Shown: piece by piece, positions 36,011 to 45,006 of the stretch
How the letters are laid out: every line of letters begins with the position of its first letter
How positions within the stretch are numbered: the first letter of the stretch is position 1
Assembly: GCA_000720535.1 (NCBI GenBank)
Contig: JOAZ01000009.1
Coordinates: 124,001 to 188,000, forward strand
Length of the DNA: 64,000 bases
Direction: 5' to 3'
DNA from: Streptomyces halstedii
Lineage (GTDB): Bacteria; Actinomycetota; Actinomycetes; Streptomycetales; Streptomycetaceae
The notes under the pieces: generated by a model
Told to the model about the DNA's origin: nothing
The model's input: only the letters and a program-made list of their open reading frames with translations
The model's database searches: none
Translations under genes and position numbers: made by a program

Positions 36011-37516
36011 TTAAAGCTGGGGCCCCGCACCGGCGGTGCCGAGCGGTTCCGCGCCCCGGCTCTTCGGACCGGGGGTGCCGAGGGGATCCGCGCTCCGGCC
36101 CTTCGCCTGCCGCCGCTGCCGCCGTACGCCCCGCCCGCCCGACCGGTGCCCCCGGCGGCCGCGCTCCGAGGGGCCGCCGTCCAGGGCGATCCAGACGCGC
36201 ACCTCGGTGCCGCCGAGCACCGAGCGCCCGACGCGCAGGTCGCCGCCGGTCGATTCGGCGACCCTGCGGACGATGTCCAGCCCCAGTCCGGTCGAGCCCA
36301 CGGCGCCCGGCCCGTCACCGCGTCCGCTGGCCCCCCGCGCGAGGGCCGCCTCCGGGTCGGGGATGCCGGGGCCCGCGTCCGAGACCAGCACGATCACCGC
36401 GTCCCCGCTGTGGTGCACATCGACGGCGAACGCGGTGCCCTCCGGGGTGTGCCGGAAGACGTTGCCGAGCAAGGCGTCCAGCGCGGCGGCCAGTTCGGCT
36501 CGTGCGACGGGGATCCGTACCGTACGGCCGACACCCGCCAGCCGGACCGTGCGGCCCTCGTCCTCGGCCAGGGCCGACCAGAACCCCATGCGTTCCCGGA
36601 TCACCTCGCAGGCGTCGCAGCCGCTGACCACGCCGCCGTACGGGCCCTGGGTCTGCGGGCGCTGCTCCCGGGCCGTACGGATGATCGTGTCCACCTCCCG
36701 CTCCAGCTGCTCCACGGCCGCCCGGGTCTGCTCGGCGGCGGGTCCCTCGCCCAGGGACGCCGCGTTGAGCCGGAGCACGGTCAGCGGGGTGCGCAGCCGG
36801 TGCGAGAGGTCGGCGGCCAGTTCGCGTTCACCGGCCAGGAGTTGGACCACCTGGTCCGCCATCGAGTTGAACGCGACGGCGGCGGACCGCAGTTCGGTGG
36901 GGCCTTCCTCGGGGACCCGGGTCCCCAGCCGTCCCTCCCCCAGGTCGTGGGCGGCGCCCGCGAGCCGCCGGGCGGGCTCCACCATGCGGACGCCGAGACG
37001 GTCGGCGACGGCGACCGAGCCGACGATCAGGGCGGCGCCGACACCCGCCAGCATCAGCCAGGCGGTGGTGACGCCGTGGGACACCTCGTCCTGGGGCACG
37101 AACACCTCGACCACGGCGATGCCGCCTGAGCCCAGCGCGGTGGGCTGGAGCAGCGCGAAGCCGCCCGGCACCTCCGTGACCGCGGCGCGCCCGGACGCGC
37201 GGACGGTCTCCAGGTCCTCGCGGGTGGCGCGTCCGGTGCCGATCTCCGGTGGCCGGGCGGCCGGTTCGCCGGCGGCGGGCACATGGACGGCCAGCCGGCC
37301 CCGGCCGCCGGGTTCGGTGGACAGGACGGCCCGGGTCAGCTCCTCCCGGTCGCCGGTGATGGTGAGGGTCGGGCCGATGGTGGCGGCCTGCCGTTCGGCG
37401 TCGGAGAAGGCCCGGTCGCGGGCCATCTCCCTGACGACCAGCCCGAGGGGGACGGCGAAGGCGATCACGACCATGGCCGTGACCGCCAGGCTCACCTTGA
37501 CCAGGGCCCATCTCAT
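36011..37516 (-). CDS. Two-component sensor histidine kinase
   Basis: A 501-residue membrane kinase. TM1 is about 8-28 (LAVTAMVVIAFAVPLGLVV), then an extracellular sensor loop, TM2 about 150-175 (TAWLMLAGVGAALIVGSVAVAD) and HAMP. The H-box is AADLSHRLRTPLTVLRLNA, the N-box LLGNVFRHTPEG, and the G-boxes DAGPGIPD and GSTGLGLDIVRRVAEST. The C-terminus is a basic Gly/Arg-rich tail. It overlaps the response regulator stop by ATGA, so the pair is translationally coupled. The stimulus is unknown. Confidence 0.93.
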   Translation of the reverse strand: MRWALVKVSLAVTAMVVIAFAVPLGLVVREMARDRAFSDAERQAATIGPTLTITGDREELTRAVLSTEPGGRGRLAVHVPAAGEPAARPPEIGTGRATREDLETVRASGRAAVTEVPGGFALLQPTALGSGGIAVVEVFVPQDEVSHGVTTAWLMLAGVGAALIVGSVAVADRLGVRMVEPARRLAGAAHDLGEGRLGTRVPEEGPTELRSAAVAFNSMADQVVQLLAGERELAADLSHRLRTPLTVLRLNAASLGEGPAAEQTRAAVEQLEREVDTIIRTAREQRPQTQGPYGGVVSGCDACEVIRERMGFWSALAEDEGRTVRLAGVGRTVRIPVARAELAAALDALLGNVFRHTPEGTAFAVDVHHSGDAVIVLVSDAGPGIPDPEAALARGASGRGDGPGAVGSTGLGLDIVRRVAESTGGDLRVGRSVLGGTEVRVWIALDGGPSERGRRGHRSGGRGVRRQRRQAKGRSADPLGTPGPKSRGAEPLGTAGAGPQL

Positions 37517-38217
37517 ACGGGGTGCTCGGGGACCGGCGGGGGTTCGAGCTTCACGCCGACGCCCCGCAGGGTGTGCAGATAGCGCGGGCGGGCCGCCGTC
37601 TCACCGAGCTTGCGCCGCAGCCAGGAGAGGTGGACGTCGATGGTCTGGTCGTCGCCGTAGGACTGCTGCCAGACCTCGGCCAGCAGTTCCCTGCGCGGCA
37701 CGACGACTCCGGGGCGTCCGGCGAGGAAGGCCAGCAGGTCGAACTCACGGCGCGTCAGGTCCAGTGTCGTGCCGTCCAGTTCGGCCTGGCGGCGCAGCGG
37801 GTCGAGGCTCAGCCCGCCGACCTGGATGACCCGGGGCGGTGCCTGGCCGGCGGGGCCCCGGGTGCGGCGCAGTACGGCGGCCATGCGGGCGGAGAGGTGC
37901 TCCACGGAGAACGGCTTGGTCAGGTAGTCGTCCGCGCCGTCGTTGAGCAGTCTGACGATCTCGGCCTCGTCGTCCCGGGCGGTGGCGATGATCACCGGCA
38001 CGTCGGTGACGGAGCGCAGCATCTTCAGCGCCTCGGCACCGTCGAGGTCGGGCAGCCCGAGGTCGAGGACGACCACGTCGAAGCGGTGGTGCGCCACCTC
38101 GCGCAGGGCTTCGAGCGCGGTGCCGACGCTGCGCACGGTGTGCGAGGCCTCCCTCAGGTGCCGGATGAGGGCGGAACGTACGAACTGGTCGTCCTCGACC
38201 ACGAGCACACTGGGCAT
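37513..38217 (-). CDS. OmpR-family response regulator
   Basis: A 234-residue regulator. The receiver domain (1-115) has the acidic pocket VVEDDQ, phospho-acceptor Asp in VVLDLGLPD, switch Thr in IIATARDD and Lys in YLTKPFS. The C-terminal winged helix (about 130-225) reads LTRREFDLLAFLAGRPGVVVPRRELLAEVW and IDVHLSWLRRKLGE. It starts at ATG 38217; the frame upstream is not protein-like. First gene of the two-gene operon with the kinase. Confidence 0.94.
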   Translation of the reverse strand: MPSVLVVEDDQFVRSALIRHLREASHTVRSVGTALEALREVAHHRFDVVVLDLGLPDLDGAEALKMLRSVTDVPVIIATARDDEAEIVRLLNDGADDYLTKPFSVEHLSARMAAVLRRTRGPAGQAPPRVIQVGGLSLDPLRRQAELDGTTLDLTRREFDLLAFLAGRPGVVVPRRELLAEVWQQSYGDDQTIDVHLSWLRRKLGETAARPRYLHTLRGVGVKLEPPPVPEHPV

Positions 38218-38286
38218 GGGCCGCACCGTAACCCATGCGCGGGCGCCGGGTGCCCGTAGGGACAACACCGGTGCGGGTGCGGCAGG

Positions 38287-38847
38287 ATGTGCCGGATGCG
38301 CCGAGGACTCGTACACGCGCTCGCGTGGTCGCTCGCCACCGGGGCGTCGGTCACCCTGTCCTGGTGGGGGGTGCACACGGTGCTGTCGGGTACGGCGTAC
38401 GACCGGCCGCGCGCGGTGCCGGTCTCGGTGGGCGCGGGCGGCGACCGGGCCACCGAGGAGCCGGTCTCCTCCTCGACGCACCGGGCGTCGCCGTCGCCCG
38501 CCCCGAGCGCGACCGCCACCCGTGCGGCGTCCCCGCCCGGCCCCCGGTCCTCCTCGCCGCGTCCGCCTTCCGGCCGTCCGTCGGGCGGTGGGGCCACCTC
38601 GGCGGCGCCCTCGGTGGCGTCGGGGGACGTGGAGAGCTATCCGACGCGGGGCGGGCGGGTCGTGCTGGAGCTGGCGCCGGACGCGGCGACGCTGGTCTCG
38701 GCCACGCCGGAACCGGGCTGGTCGATGGCGGTGTGGACCGAGAACCAGTGGATCCGGGTGGACTTCAGCGACGGGGCGGGGGCGACGGTCTCCGTCTTCT
38801 GCACCTGGAACGGCCATCCGCCGGCGGTCGAGGTGGTCGACCGCTGA
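38287..38847 (+). CDS. Small secreted or membrane-anchored protein, Ser/Pro-rich
   Basis: About 186 residues, divergent from the response regulator. The N-terminus has a hydrophobic stretch (LVHALAWSLATGASVTLSWWGVHTVL) likely to be a signal anchor. A long Ser/Pro/Ala/Thr linker follows, then a compact C-terminal domain of about 70 residues (VVLELAPDAATLVSATPEPGWSMAVWTENQWIRVDFS, VSVFCTWNGHPPAVEVV). No family recognised. The start may be the ATG 9 bp further in (MRRGLVHALAW). Divergent placement hints at a target or accessory of the two-component system. Confidence 0.72.
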   Translation: MCRMRRGLVHALAWSLATGASVTLSWWGVHTVLSGTAYDRPRAVPVSVGAGGDRATEEPVSSSTHRASPSPAPSATATRAASPPGPRSSSPRPPSGRPSGGGATSAAPSVASGDVESYPTRGGRVVLELAPDAATLVSATPEPGWSMAVWTENQWIRVDFSDGAGATVSVFCTWNGHPPAVEVVDR

Positions 38848-38865
38848 CCGCGTCCGGCCCGCCGC

Positions 38866-39756
38866 TCAGTCGAAGGTGCCGGGCGGCGGGGCCGGGGAGG
38901 GCCGGGCGGCCGCGTCCGTGACGACGGCGGCGCCGCCGTCGAAGTCCGCGAGGGCGCGGCCGTGTTCGACCCGGCCGGGGTGCGGGTCACCCGCCACGCG
39001 CCGGGTCAGTTCGGGGACGGCGACGGGCAGGTCCGAGGCGACCAGGACCGCGTTGCCGAAGCGGCGGCCCCGCCACACCACGGGGTCGGCGGCGAGGGCG
39101 AGTTCGGGGAAGAGCGCGGCGGCGGTGGCGATCTGGCCGCGCAGGTGGGCGAGCGGCGGACCGTCGGTGAGGTTGGCCGCGTACTGTCCGCCGGGCTTGA
39201 GCACCCGGCGTACCTCGGTGAGGAATTCGACGGTGGTGAGGTGGGCGGGGGTGCGGGCACCGCTGAAGACGTCGGCGATCACCAGGTCGGCCCAGCCGTC
39301 CGGGATCCTGCCGAGTCCGGCGCGGGCGTCCATGGCCCGCACCCGTGTCCGGGCCTGCGGATCCAGCGGGAGTTCGCGGCGCACCAGTTGGACGAGGGGC
39401 GCGTCGACCTCGACGATCTGCTGGGTGGAGCGCGGGCGGGACGCCGCGAGGTACCGGGCCAGGGTGAAGGCGCCGCCGCCGAGGTGCACGGCATGCAGCG
39501 GCCGGCCCGCGGGCGCGGCGAGGTCGATGACATGGCCGAGCCGGCGCTGGTACGCGAAGGAGAGGTGGGCGGGGTCGTCGAGGTCCACATGGGACTGGGG
39601 CGCGCCGTCCAGCAGCAGCGTCCAGCCGCGCGGGCGTTCGCGGTCGGGCACCAGCTCGGCGAGGCCGCCGTCCACCGGGGCGGTCACCGGCTCCCGGGTG
39701 CCCTCGGACCGTTTCCGGGCGGCGGCGCCCTTGGCCGGTGTGCCTCGGCGTGCCAC
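38866..39756 (-). CDS. Spermidine-synthase-like methyltransferase-fold protein
   Basis: A 296-residue protein with a Rossmann methyltransferase fold of the spermidine/spermine synthase type. Seen: the HVDLDDPAHLSFAYQRRLGHVID segment, the nucleotide-binding loop LHAVHLGGGAFTLARYLA, acidic VEVDAPLVQLVR, RVRAMDARAGL and the D-x-F motif DLVIADVFSGARTP. In this subgroup the polyamine-binding gate residues are often changed, and many are annotated only as fused-MFS/spermidine synthase relatives. It converges on the small secreted protein gene, ending 18 bp from it. Confidence 0.82.
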   Translation of the reverse strand: MARRGTPAKGAAARKRSEGTREPVTAPVDGGLAELVPDRERPRGWTLLLDGAPQSHVDLDDPAHLSFAYQRRLGHVIDLAAPAGRPLHAVHLGGGAFTLARYLAASRPRSTQQIVEVDAPLVQLVRRELPLDPQARTRVRAMDARAGLGRIPDGWADLVIADVFSGARTPAHLTTVEFLTEVRRVLKPGGQYAANLTDGPPLAHLRGQIATAAALFPELALAADPVVWRGRRFGNAVLVASDLPVAVPELTRRVAGDPHPGRVEHGRALADFDGGAAVVTDAAARPSPAPPPGTFD

Positions 39757-39909
39757 GTGCGTTCGTCCTCGCTGACCGGTCCGGGCCGGTTCCTCGACGG
39801 ACCGCCCCGGCGGGTGGGAGCGGCGGCGGGAGGTCCGCCTACCCGGCCATTATGGCCTCGGTGGCGGGTGCCGGCGGCCGGTCCGGCCTCGTCGGCGGCC
39901 GCGGCGCCC

Positions 39910-40281
39910 TCAGTGGCAGTTGTCGGCCGCCTCGATGAGCCGGGCCGCCTGGCCGAGCGCGGCCCGCAGGGCGGCCGGGTCGGTGACGGGGGCGTCCGCG
40001 CCGGGCGGCAGGAGCCAGCCGCCGCCGGCGACGGGCGGTTCGGCGGGGATGCGCAGGCCCCGGCCGTCCGTGCGGGTGCAGGCGCTTCCGGGTACGTCCC
40101 AGGCGTCGGCGGTGCCCGGGGGCACCAGGAAGCCGAGGGTGGCACAGGTCCCGTCGTGCAGGACCGGGCCGACGCCCGGGTGTCCGGCGCCCCGCCGCAG
40201 GATGTCCACCGCCTCCAGGCCTTGGCGCGCCGGGACGGTCACCAGGTCGCACGGTGTGGTCTCCGGGCCGATGTGCGGCAT
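39910..40281 (-). CDS. Conserved hypothetical protein, 123 aa
   Basis: I place the start at ATG 40281 (MPHIGPETTPCDLVTVPARQGLEAVD), with GGAGAGG upstream. The sequence has conserved-looking ILRRGAGHPGVGPVLHDGTCATLGFLVPPGTADAWDVPGS and a Cys near the C-terminus (AADNCH). It resembles the short proteins encoded beside XRE regulators in Streptomyces, and is divergent from one here (240 bp). No domain name can be given. Confidence 0.68.
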   Translation of the reverse strand: MPHIGPETTPCDLVTVPARQGLEAVDILRRGAGHPGVGPVLHDGTCATLGFLVPPGTADAWDVPGSACTRTDGRGLRIPAEPPVAGGGWLLPPGADAPVTDPAALRAALGQAARLIEAADNCH

Positions 40282-40523
40282 GGGAACCTCTCCTCTTCGT
40301 CTCGATACGGAGCCGCGCCCCGTCTCCACATGGACCAACGCGCCGACCACGTCAAGGGCTACGGCGGCACGCCGCCGCAAAGGGTGGCAGTTCATGGCGG
40401 ATCGCGGGAGAGATGTCCGCTTTGTTGGGAATCGCTGCGTGTGCGTGCCGTCACGGCGGGTACGTTCTTGCTCCGCCGGGACACCGGAAGCAGAGACCCG
40501 GCCGCACCAGAGAGGGCCCCGCC

Positions 40524-41885
40524 ATGGTGTCGACACGGGCAGTTCCCAACCTCGTCTTCCGTCGGCTGCGCGGACAGCGCTCCGCGGCGGAGTTCGCGGC
40601 GGCGGTCCGCAGAGCCGCGCGCGAGATCGGTGAACAGGTCGCGTGCGACGCCCGGTACGTCGGACGCGTGGAGGCGGGCGAGATCCGCTGCCCGAACTAC
40701 GCGTACGAACGGGTGTTCCTGCACATGTTCCCCGGGGCGTCCCTGGTGGACCTGGGTTTCTCGGCCCGCGAGAGCGTGCGCGGCCGGGGGGCGCGAGCGG
40801 TGATGCCGTCCGCCCCTTCCCCGCTGTCCCTGCCCTCCACGCTCGACAGCGATACCGACGAGGAGTGCGACGTGCTACGTCGCGTGTTCATGACGAGCGG
40901 CACCGCCACGGTGGCGGCCGCTTCCCTGGGCCTGGACGGCCCGCCCGCCGCCGCCACCGGTCCGGTCTCCGTGCCCGTCCAGCGGCGGGTCGGCGAGGCC
41001 GAGGTGAGTGCCGTCGAGAGGGCGGTGCGGGAGATCCGGGTGCTGGACGACCGGCACGGCGCGGACGGCCTCTACCGGAGGGCGGCCCAGCCGCTCCGGG
41101 CCGCGTTCGACCTGCTCGACGCGGCCTCGGCGGCCCGTCGCAGCACCTCGGACCGGCTGTACTCGGGCGCCGGTGAGCTGGCGATCTCGGTGGGCTGGCT
41201 GGCGCACGACTCGGGCCGCCTCGACGACGCCCGCTCGCACTACGCGGAGGCGCTCGCGACGGCACGGCTGGCCGGGGACGCCGCGCTGGAGGCGCACGCG
41301 TTCTGCAACGCGTCGTTCCTGGCCCGCGACATGGGGCGGGCGCGCGAGGCGGTACGGGCGGCGGAGGCGGGCCAGCGGGTGGCCCGCCCGCTGGGCTCAC
41401 CGCGGCTGATGGCCCTGCTGGCGCTGCGGGAGGCGGGCGGCCGGGCGTGGCTCGGGGACCGCTCGGGGTGCGAGCAGTCCATCGGGCGGGCGCGTACGGC
41501 GTTCGACCAGGGGGCCGCCGGGACGGACCTGGAGTGGATGAGCTTCTTCCGGGAGGCGGAGCTGGAGTTCCTGGTGGCCCAGTGCTGGTCGGCGCTGGGT
41601 GACTGGCCCCGGGCCGCCCGCCACGCCCGGCGCGCGGTCCGGCTCCAGGACCCGCACTTCAGCCGCAACCTCGCGCTGTACCGGGCGCAGCTGGCCTGGG
41701 ATCTGACGCGGTCCGGGACGCCCGACGAGGCGGCCGCCGCGGTGCACGAGGTGCTGGACCTGCTGGAACGGGTCCAGTCGTCCCGTGTCCGGGGCATGCT
41801 GGCGACCACCGTGCGGGCGCTGGGCCCGCAGGGCGGCCCCGAGGTGACCGCCCTCCTGAACCGCTACGAGGCGCTGCCGAGCTGA
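40524..41885 (+). CDS. XRE-like/TPR-type regulator (NsdA-like architecture)
   Basis: A 453-residue protein. The N-terminal 80 residues look like a divergent helix-turn-helix (NLVFRRLRGQRSAAEFAAAVRRAAREIGEQ, YVGRVEAGEIRCPNYAYERVFLHMF). After a Ser/Pro linker, a hydrophobic stretch (VFMTSGTATVAAASLGL) precedes a TPR-like helical array (about 165-440: LYSGAGELAISVGWLAHDSGRLDDARSHYAEALATARLAGD and repeats). NsdA and relatives, negative regulators of development and antibiotic production, have this plan. The assignment is architectural, not by orthology. Confidence 0.75.
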   Translation: MVSTRAVPNLVFRRLRGQRSAAEFAAAVRRAAREIGEQVACDARYVGRVEAGEIRCPNYAYERVFLHMFPGASLVDLGFSARESVRGRGARAVMPSAPSPLSLPSTLDSDTDEECDVLRRVFMTSGTATVAAASLGLDGPPAAATGPVSVPVQRRVGEAEVSAVERAVREIRVLDDRHGADGLYRRAAQPLRAAFDLLDAASAARRSTSDRLYSGAGELAISVGWLAHDSGRLDDARSHYAEALATARLAGDAALEAHAFCNASFLARDMGRAREAVRAAEAGQRVARPLGSPRLMALLALREAGGRAWLGDRSGCEQSIGRARTAFDQGAAGTDLEWMSFFREAELEFLVAQCWSALGDWPRAARHARRAVRLQDPHFSRNLALYRAQLAWDLTRSGTPDEAAAAVHEVLDLLERVQSSRVRGMLATTVRALGPQGGPEVTALLNRYEALPS

Positions 41886-41955
41886 CCGACGGGTCCCGGC
41901 CCGGAACCCCTGTCCCGGGCCGGGCCGCCGGTGGCCGGGGTCCGGCCGCCGCCGG

Positions 41956-42005
41956 GCTTCCGGTCGCCGGGGTCTGGCCGCGCCGTGCTTCCGGTCGCCG
42001 GGGTC
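41956..42005. repeat. Two 19-bp direct repeats, 31 bp apart
   Basis: GCTTCCGGTCGCCGGGGTC occurs at 41956-41974 and 41987-42005. A degenerate third version (GCCGGTGGCCGGGGTCC) ends near 41942. All lie in the short convergent gap. Confidence 0.85.
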
Positions 42006-42017
42006 CCCTCCCCCGGG

Positions 42018-42051
42018 CCGGGGCGTGCGGGGCCGGCCCCGCACGCCCCGG
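42018..42051. terminator. Bidirectional terminator (perfect 34-bp palindrome)
   Basis: A perfect 17-bp inverted repeat with no loop bases (CCGGGGCGTGCGGGGCC followed by its complement) lies 5 bp from the end of the convergent phosphatase gene. It would terminate both strands. Confidence 0.85.
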
Positions 42052-42056
42052 GACCG

Positions 42057-42653
42057 CTATCCGTCCAGGTGTCCCGTGTCGTTCCAGCGCTCCAGGGCCG
42101 GTTCGCCGTACGCCCAGCCGAGGACCGACAGCGAGGTCGGCTCCAGCCGGACGCGGGCGCCGAAGGTCAGGTCCTCGCCGAGCCAGCGCGCCGCCAGGGC
42201 CCGCAGGATGTGCCCGTGGGCGAAGACCAGGACGTCCCGGTCGGCCGAGCGCGCCCACTCCACGACGGTGTCCGCGCGGGCCGCCACCTCGGCCGTGGTC
42301 TCGCCGCCCGGTACCCCGTCGCGCCAGATCAGCCAGTCGGGCCGGTCCGCCCTGATCCGGGCGGGGGTCAGCCCCTCGTAGTCCCCGTAGTCCCACTCCA
42401 TTAGCGCGTCCCAGGGCGTGGCCCGGTCCCCGAACCCGGCGAGGGCGCAGGTCTCGGCCGCCCGGACCAGCGGGCTGGTCCGTACCTCCACACCGGGGAG
42501 CCCGCCCCAGGGCTCGCGGTGCAGCCGTCGGCCGAGGAGCCGGGCGCCCGTACGGCCGCTGTCGAGGAGGGGGATGTCGGTCCTGCCGGTGTGATTGCCC
42601 TGGACCGACCACTGTGTCTGGCCGTGCCGGGCGAGCAGGATTCGCGGTGCCAT
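42057..42653 (-). CDS. Histidine phosphatase superfamily (phosphoglycerate mutase-like) protein
   Basis: A 198-residue protein with the catalytic RHG loop ([25 protein letters not shown]), a second Arg in [16 protein letters not shown], a catalytic Glu in [12 protein letters not shown] and the C-terminal histidine in [15 protein letters not shown]. These enzymes transfer or hydrolyse phosphate via a phosphohistidine. The substrate is not evident; relatives include cobalamin/alpha-ribazole phosphatases and sugar phosphatases. Single gene, with a terminator hairpin at its 3' end. Confidence 0.9.
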   Translation of the reverse strand: MAPRILLARHGQTQWSVQGNHTGRTDIPLLDSGRTGARLLGRRLHREPWGGLPGVEVRTSPLVRAAETCALAGFGDRATPWDALMEWDYGDYEGLTPARIRADRPDWLIWRDGVPGGETTAEVAARADTVVEWARSADRDVLVFAHGHILRALAARWLGEDLTFGARVRLEPTSLSVLGWAYGEPALERWNDTGHLDG

Positions 42654-42968
42654 GACGGCTCTCCCTGAAAAGTACGGAGATCTGAAGATCTGAGGACCCT
42701 AGGATCTGGTGGGTCCTGGACAGCGGTGTCCGGGACGGCGAAGGGGGCGCCGACGGCGTCCACCGGCCAGGGGGACGGTGCGGCGCGGGCCCGCTCCATC
42801 ATCTCTCACGGCCTCTCCGGGCAACCCCGGGGGCGCCGCCGACGTCCCTCACCGGGGCACCGGCCGCACGGGTCCGCGGGGGGAGGCCCCCGGCGGGTCG
42901 CACGGCCCACGACCACCGTACGGTTGAACGCCCGCCGTCGACCGCATGAACCAGGGGAGAGCCACCGG
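42654..42968. other. Divergent intergenic region
   Basis: About 315 bp between the divergent histidine phosphatase and PAP2 genes. Near the phosphatase start, GATCTGAAGATCTGAGGACCCTAGGATCTGG (about 42679-42709) has three GATCTG/GGATCTG repeats and an AGATC palindrome, plausible as an operator. No gene is seen. Confidence 0.45.
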
Positions 42969-43925
42969 ATGCCGCACGCCACCGCCGCGACCTCGCGGGC
43001 CGGCCACCGGCCCCGCTGGTGGACGGAGCTCCCACTGATCGCGGTGGTGTACGGGCTGTACTCGCTGGGCCGTCTCCTGGTCCACGAGGACATACCCGCG
43101 GCCGTCGAACACGGCCTGGCCATCCTGCGCCTGGAACAGGCGCTCCACCTCAACGCGGAGCACCCGCTCAACCGGCTGCTGACCGAGCACGCGACCCTGG
43201 GCGTACCCGCCGACTTCGCGTACGCCTCCCTGCACTACGTGGTCACCCCGGCCGTCCTGGTCTGGGTCTTCCGGCGCCGCTCCGCCGTCTACCGGGCGGC
43301 CCGGACCTGGCTGATGACGTCCACCCTGCTCGGGCTGGTCGGCTTCACGCTCATGCCGACCTGTCCGCCCCGGCTGCTCGACGCCCGGCACGGGTTCGTG
43401 GACACGATGGCCCAGTACAGCCAGTACGGCTGGTGGGGCACGGGCGCCAGCGCCCCGCGCGGGCTCAGCGGGATGACCAACCAGTACGCGGCGATGCCCA
43501 GCCTGCACGTCGGCTGGGCGCTGTGGTGCGGCGTCCTGCTGTGGCGGCACGGCCGCCACCCGCTGGTCCGGGCCGTGGGCGTGGCGTACCCGCTGCTCAC
43601 CGTGCTCGTGGTGATGGGCACCGCGAACCACTACTCCCTCGACGCCGTCGCCGGCGCCGTCGTGATGGGGCTCGGAGCCCTGCTGGCCAGGCCGGTCATG
43701 CGGATCGCCGACCGGATCAAGGACCGGGTGGAGGCGCTCCTCCCCCGGCTTCCGGCTTCCGTTCCCCCCACGGGTTCCACGATTGTCAGTGGCGGATGGA
43801 AGACTTCCACGGGTGAGCGAATCCCCGGCCAGCGGACCGCCTCCGCAGATCCCGGCGCAGCCGACGGCCCCCCGGCCGCCGACTCCGCGACCGCCGGCGA
43901 CGACGCTCCGGCAGCGGCTCGCTGA
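42969..43925 (+). CDS. PAP2-superfamily membrane phosphatase (AUR1-like)
   Basis: A 318-residue polytopic membrane protein starting at ATG 42969 behind GGGGAGAG. About six transmembrane segments. The lipid-phosphatase signature is AAMPSLHVGWALW (C2 with catalytic His) and ANHYSLDAVAGAVV (C3). GLSGMTNQYAAMPSLHVG closely resembles inositol-phosphoceramide-synthase/AUR1-like bacterial PAP2 proteins. The last 40 residues are hydrophilic and Ala/Ser-rich and overlap the start of the next gene. A role in envelope lipid or prenyl-phosphate metabolism is likely. Confidence 0.87.
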   Translation: MPHATAATSRAGHRPRWWTELPLIAVVYGLYSLGRLLVHEDIPAAVEHGLAILRLEQALHLNAEHPLNRLLTEHATLGVPADFAYASLHYVVTPAVLVWVFRRRSAVYRAARTWLMTSTLLGLVGFTLMPTCPPRLLDARHGFVDTMAQYSQYGWWGTGASAPRGLSGMTNQYAAMPSLHVGWALWCGVLLWRHGRHPLVRAVGVAYPLLTVLVVMGTANHYSLDAVAGAVVMGLGALLARPVMRIADRIKDRVEALLPRLPASVPPTGSTIVSGGWKTSTGERIPGQRTASADPGAADGPPAADSATAGDDAPAAAR

Positions 43926-45006
43926 GCTGCGCGGCCCGTCCGTCGCACCGCACCCGCTGGACGCGCGCGCACTGGCCGCGCTCGCCGCCAACCCGGGGTG
44001 CAGACGGCGCGCCCTGCTCGACGGCGCGGGGGTGGACAAGGCCGCGGTGGCCACCGCGCTCGGCTCCCCGGCCCCGTTCGGGCAGTCCCAGTTCGCGCTG
44101 GTCCGGGGCAACGCCTTCGAGGCGAAGGTCAAGGCCGGCGGCGGCACGGAGCTGCTGCGGCTGCTCTTCGAGCGGCTCGGCGCCGGGGCGGACGCGCCCG
44201 GTGAGGCCGTGCTGCCGGATCTGACGGCGGCCGGTCCCGAGGGCCGCACGGCCCGCACGGCCCTGGCGCTGCGCGAGGCCACGGCGTCGGACGGCTGGAC
44301 CCTGCTGGACCATCCGATGCTGGCCCTGGAGGTGGCGGGCTCGCCCGTGTATCTGGAGCCGGACGCGGTGGTGGTGCACCCTGACGGCACCTGGACGGTC
44401 GTCGAGATCAAGTCGTTCCCCATGATCGACGCGTCGGCGGACGCCGCGAAGGTCGGCGCGGCGGCCCGCCAGTCCGCGGTCTACGTCCTGGCGCTGGAGC
44501 GGATCGCGTCGGTGACCGAGGGGGCCCGGGTCGGGCACCGCGTCCTGCTGGTCTGCCCGAAGGACTTCTCGAACCTGCCGACCGCCTCGGTCGTGGACGT
44601 ACGCAAGCAGCGCGCGGTGACCCGCCGTCAGCTGACCCGGCTGACCCGGATCGAGGACATCGCGGCGGCCCTCCCCGAGGGCGCGACCTTCGACCCGGGG
44701 TGTACGCGGGAGGAGCTGGGCACCGCCGTCGAGGCGGTCCCCGCCGCCTACGCCCCGGAGTGCCTGGCCGCCTGCGAGCTGGCCTTCCACTGCCGGGCGA
44801 GGTCCCGGGCCGAGGGGGCGGTGGAGACGCTCGGCCGCGGTGTGCGCGGTGAGCTGGGCGGTCTGACGACGGTGGCCGGGGTGCTCGCGGCCGCGTCCGG
44901 CAAGGAGGGCGATCCGGCGGACCCGACGGTGGCGGCCCTGCGCAGGGCCGCCGCCCTGCGCGCCGAGGCCCTGGAGACGGCGGACGGGGGTGCGCGGTGT
45001 CGCTGA
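43813..45006 (+). CDS. RecB/Cas4-like nuclease with Fe-S cysteine pattern
   Basis: About 397 residues from GTG 43813 (VSESPASGPPPQ); the start is uncertain because it overlaps the PAP2 gene by 113 bp. After a Pro-rich lead the PD-(D/E)XK motifs appear in order: ALVRGNAFEAKVK (GxxFE), EPDAVVVHPDGTWTVVEIKSF (D...ExK) and AARQSAVYVLAL (QxxxY). Cysteines are placed before the core (NPGCRRR) and after it (CLAACELAFHC, C-x3-C-x5-C), as in Cas4/AddB 4Fe-4S nucleases. TM0106-type nucleases joined to SF1 helicases are the closest family I know. The next two genes overlap translationally. Confidence 0.8.
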   Translation: MSESPASGPPPQIPAQPTAPRPPTPRPPATTLRQRLAELRGPSVAPHPLDARALAALAANPGCRRRALLDGAGVDKAAVATALGSPAPFGQSQFALVRGNAFEAKVKAGGGTELLRLLFERLGAGADAPGEAVLPDLTAAGPEGRTARTALALREATASDGWTLLDHPMLALEVAGSPVYLEPDAVVVHPDGTWTVVEIKSFPMIDASADAAKVGAAARQSAVYVLALERIASVTEGARVGHRVLLVCPKDFSNLPTASVVDVRKQRAVTRRQLTRLTRIEDIAAALPEGATFDPGCTREELGTAVEAVPAAYAPECLAACELAFHCRARSRAEGAVETLGRGVRGELGGLTTVAGVLAAASGKEGDPADPTVAALRRAAALRAEALETADGGARCR

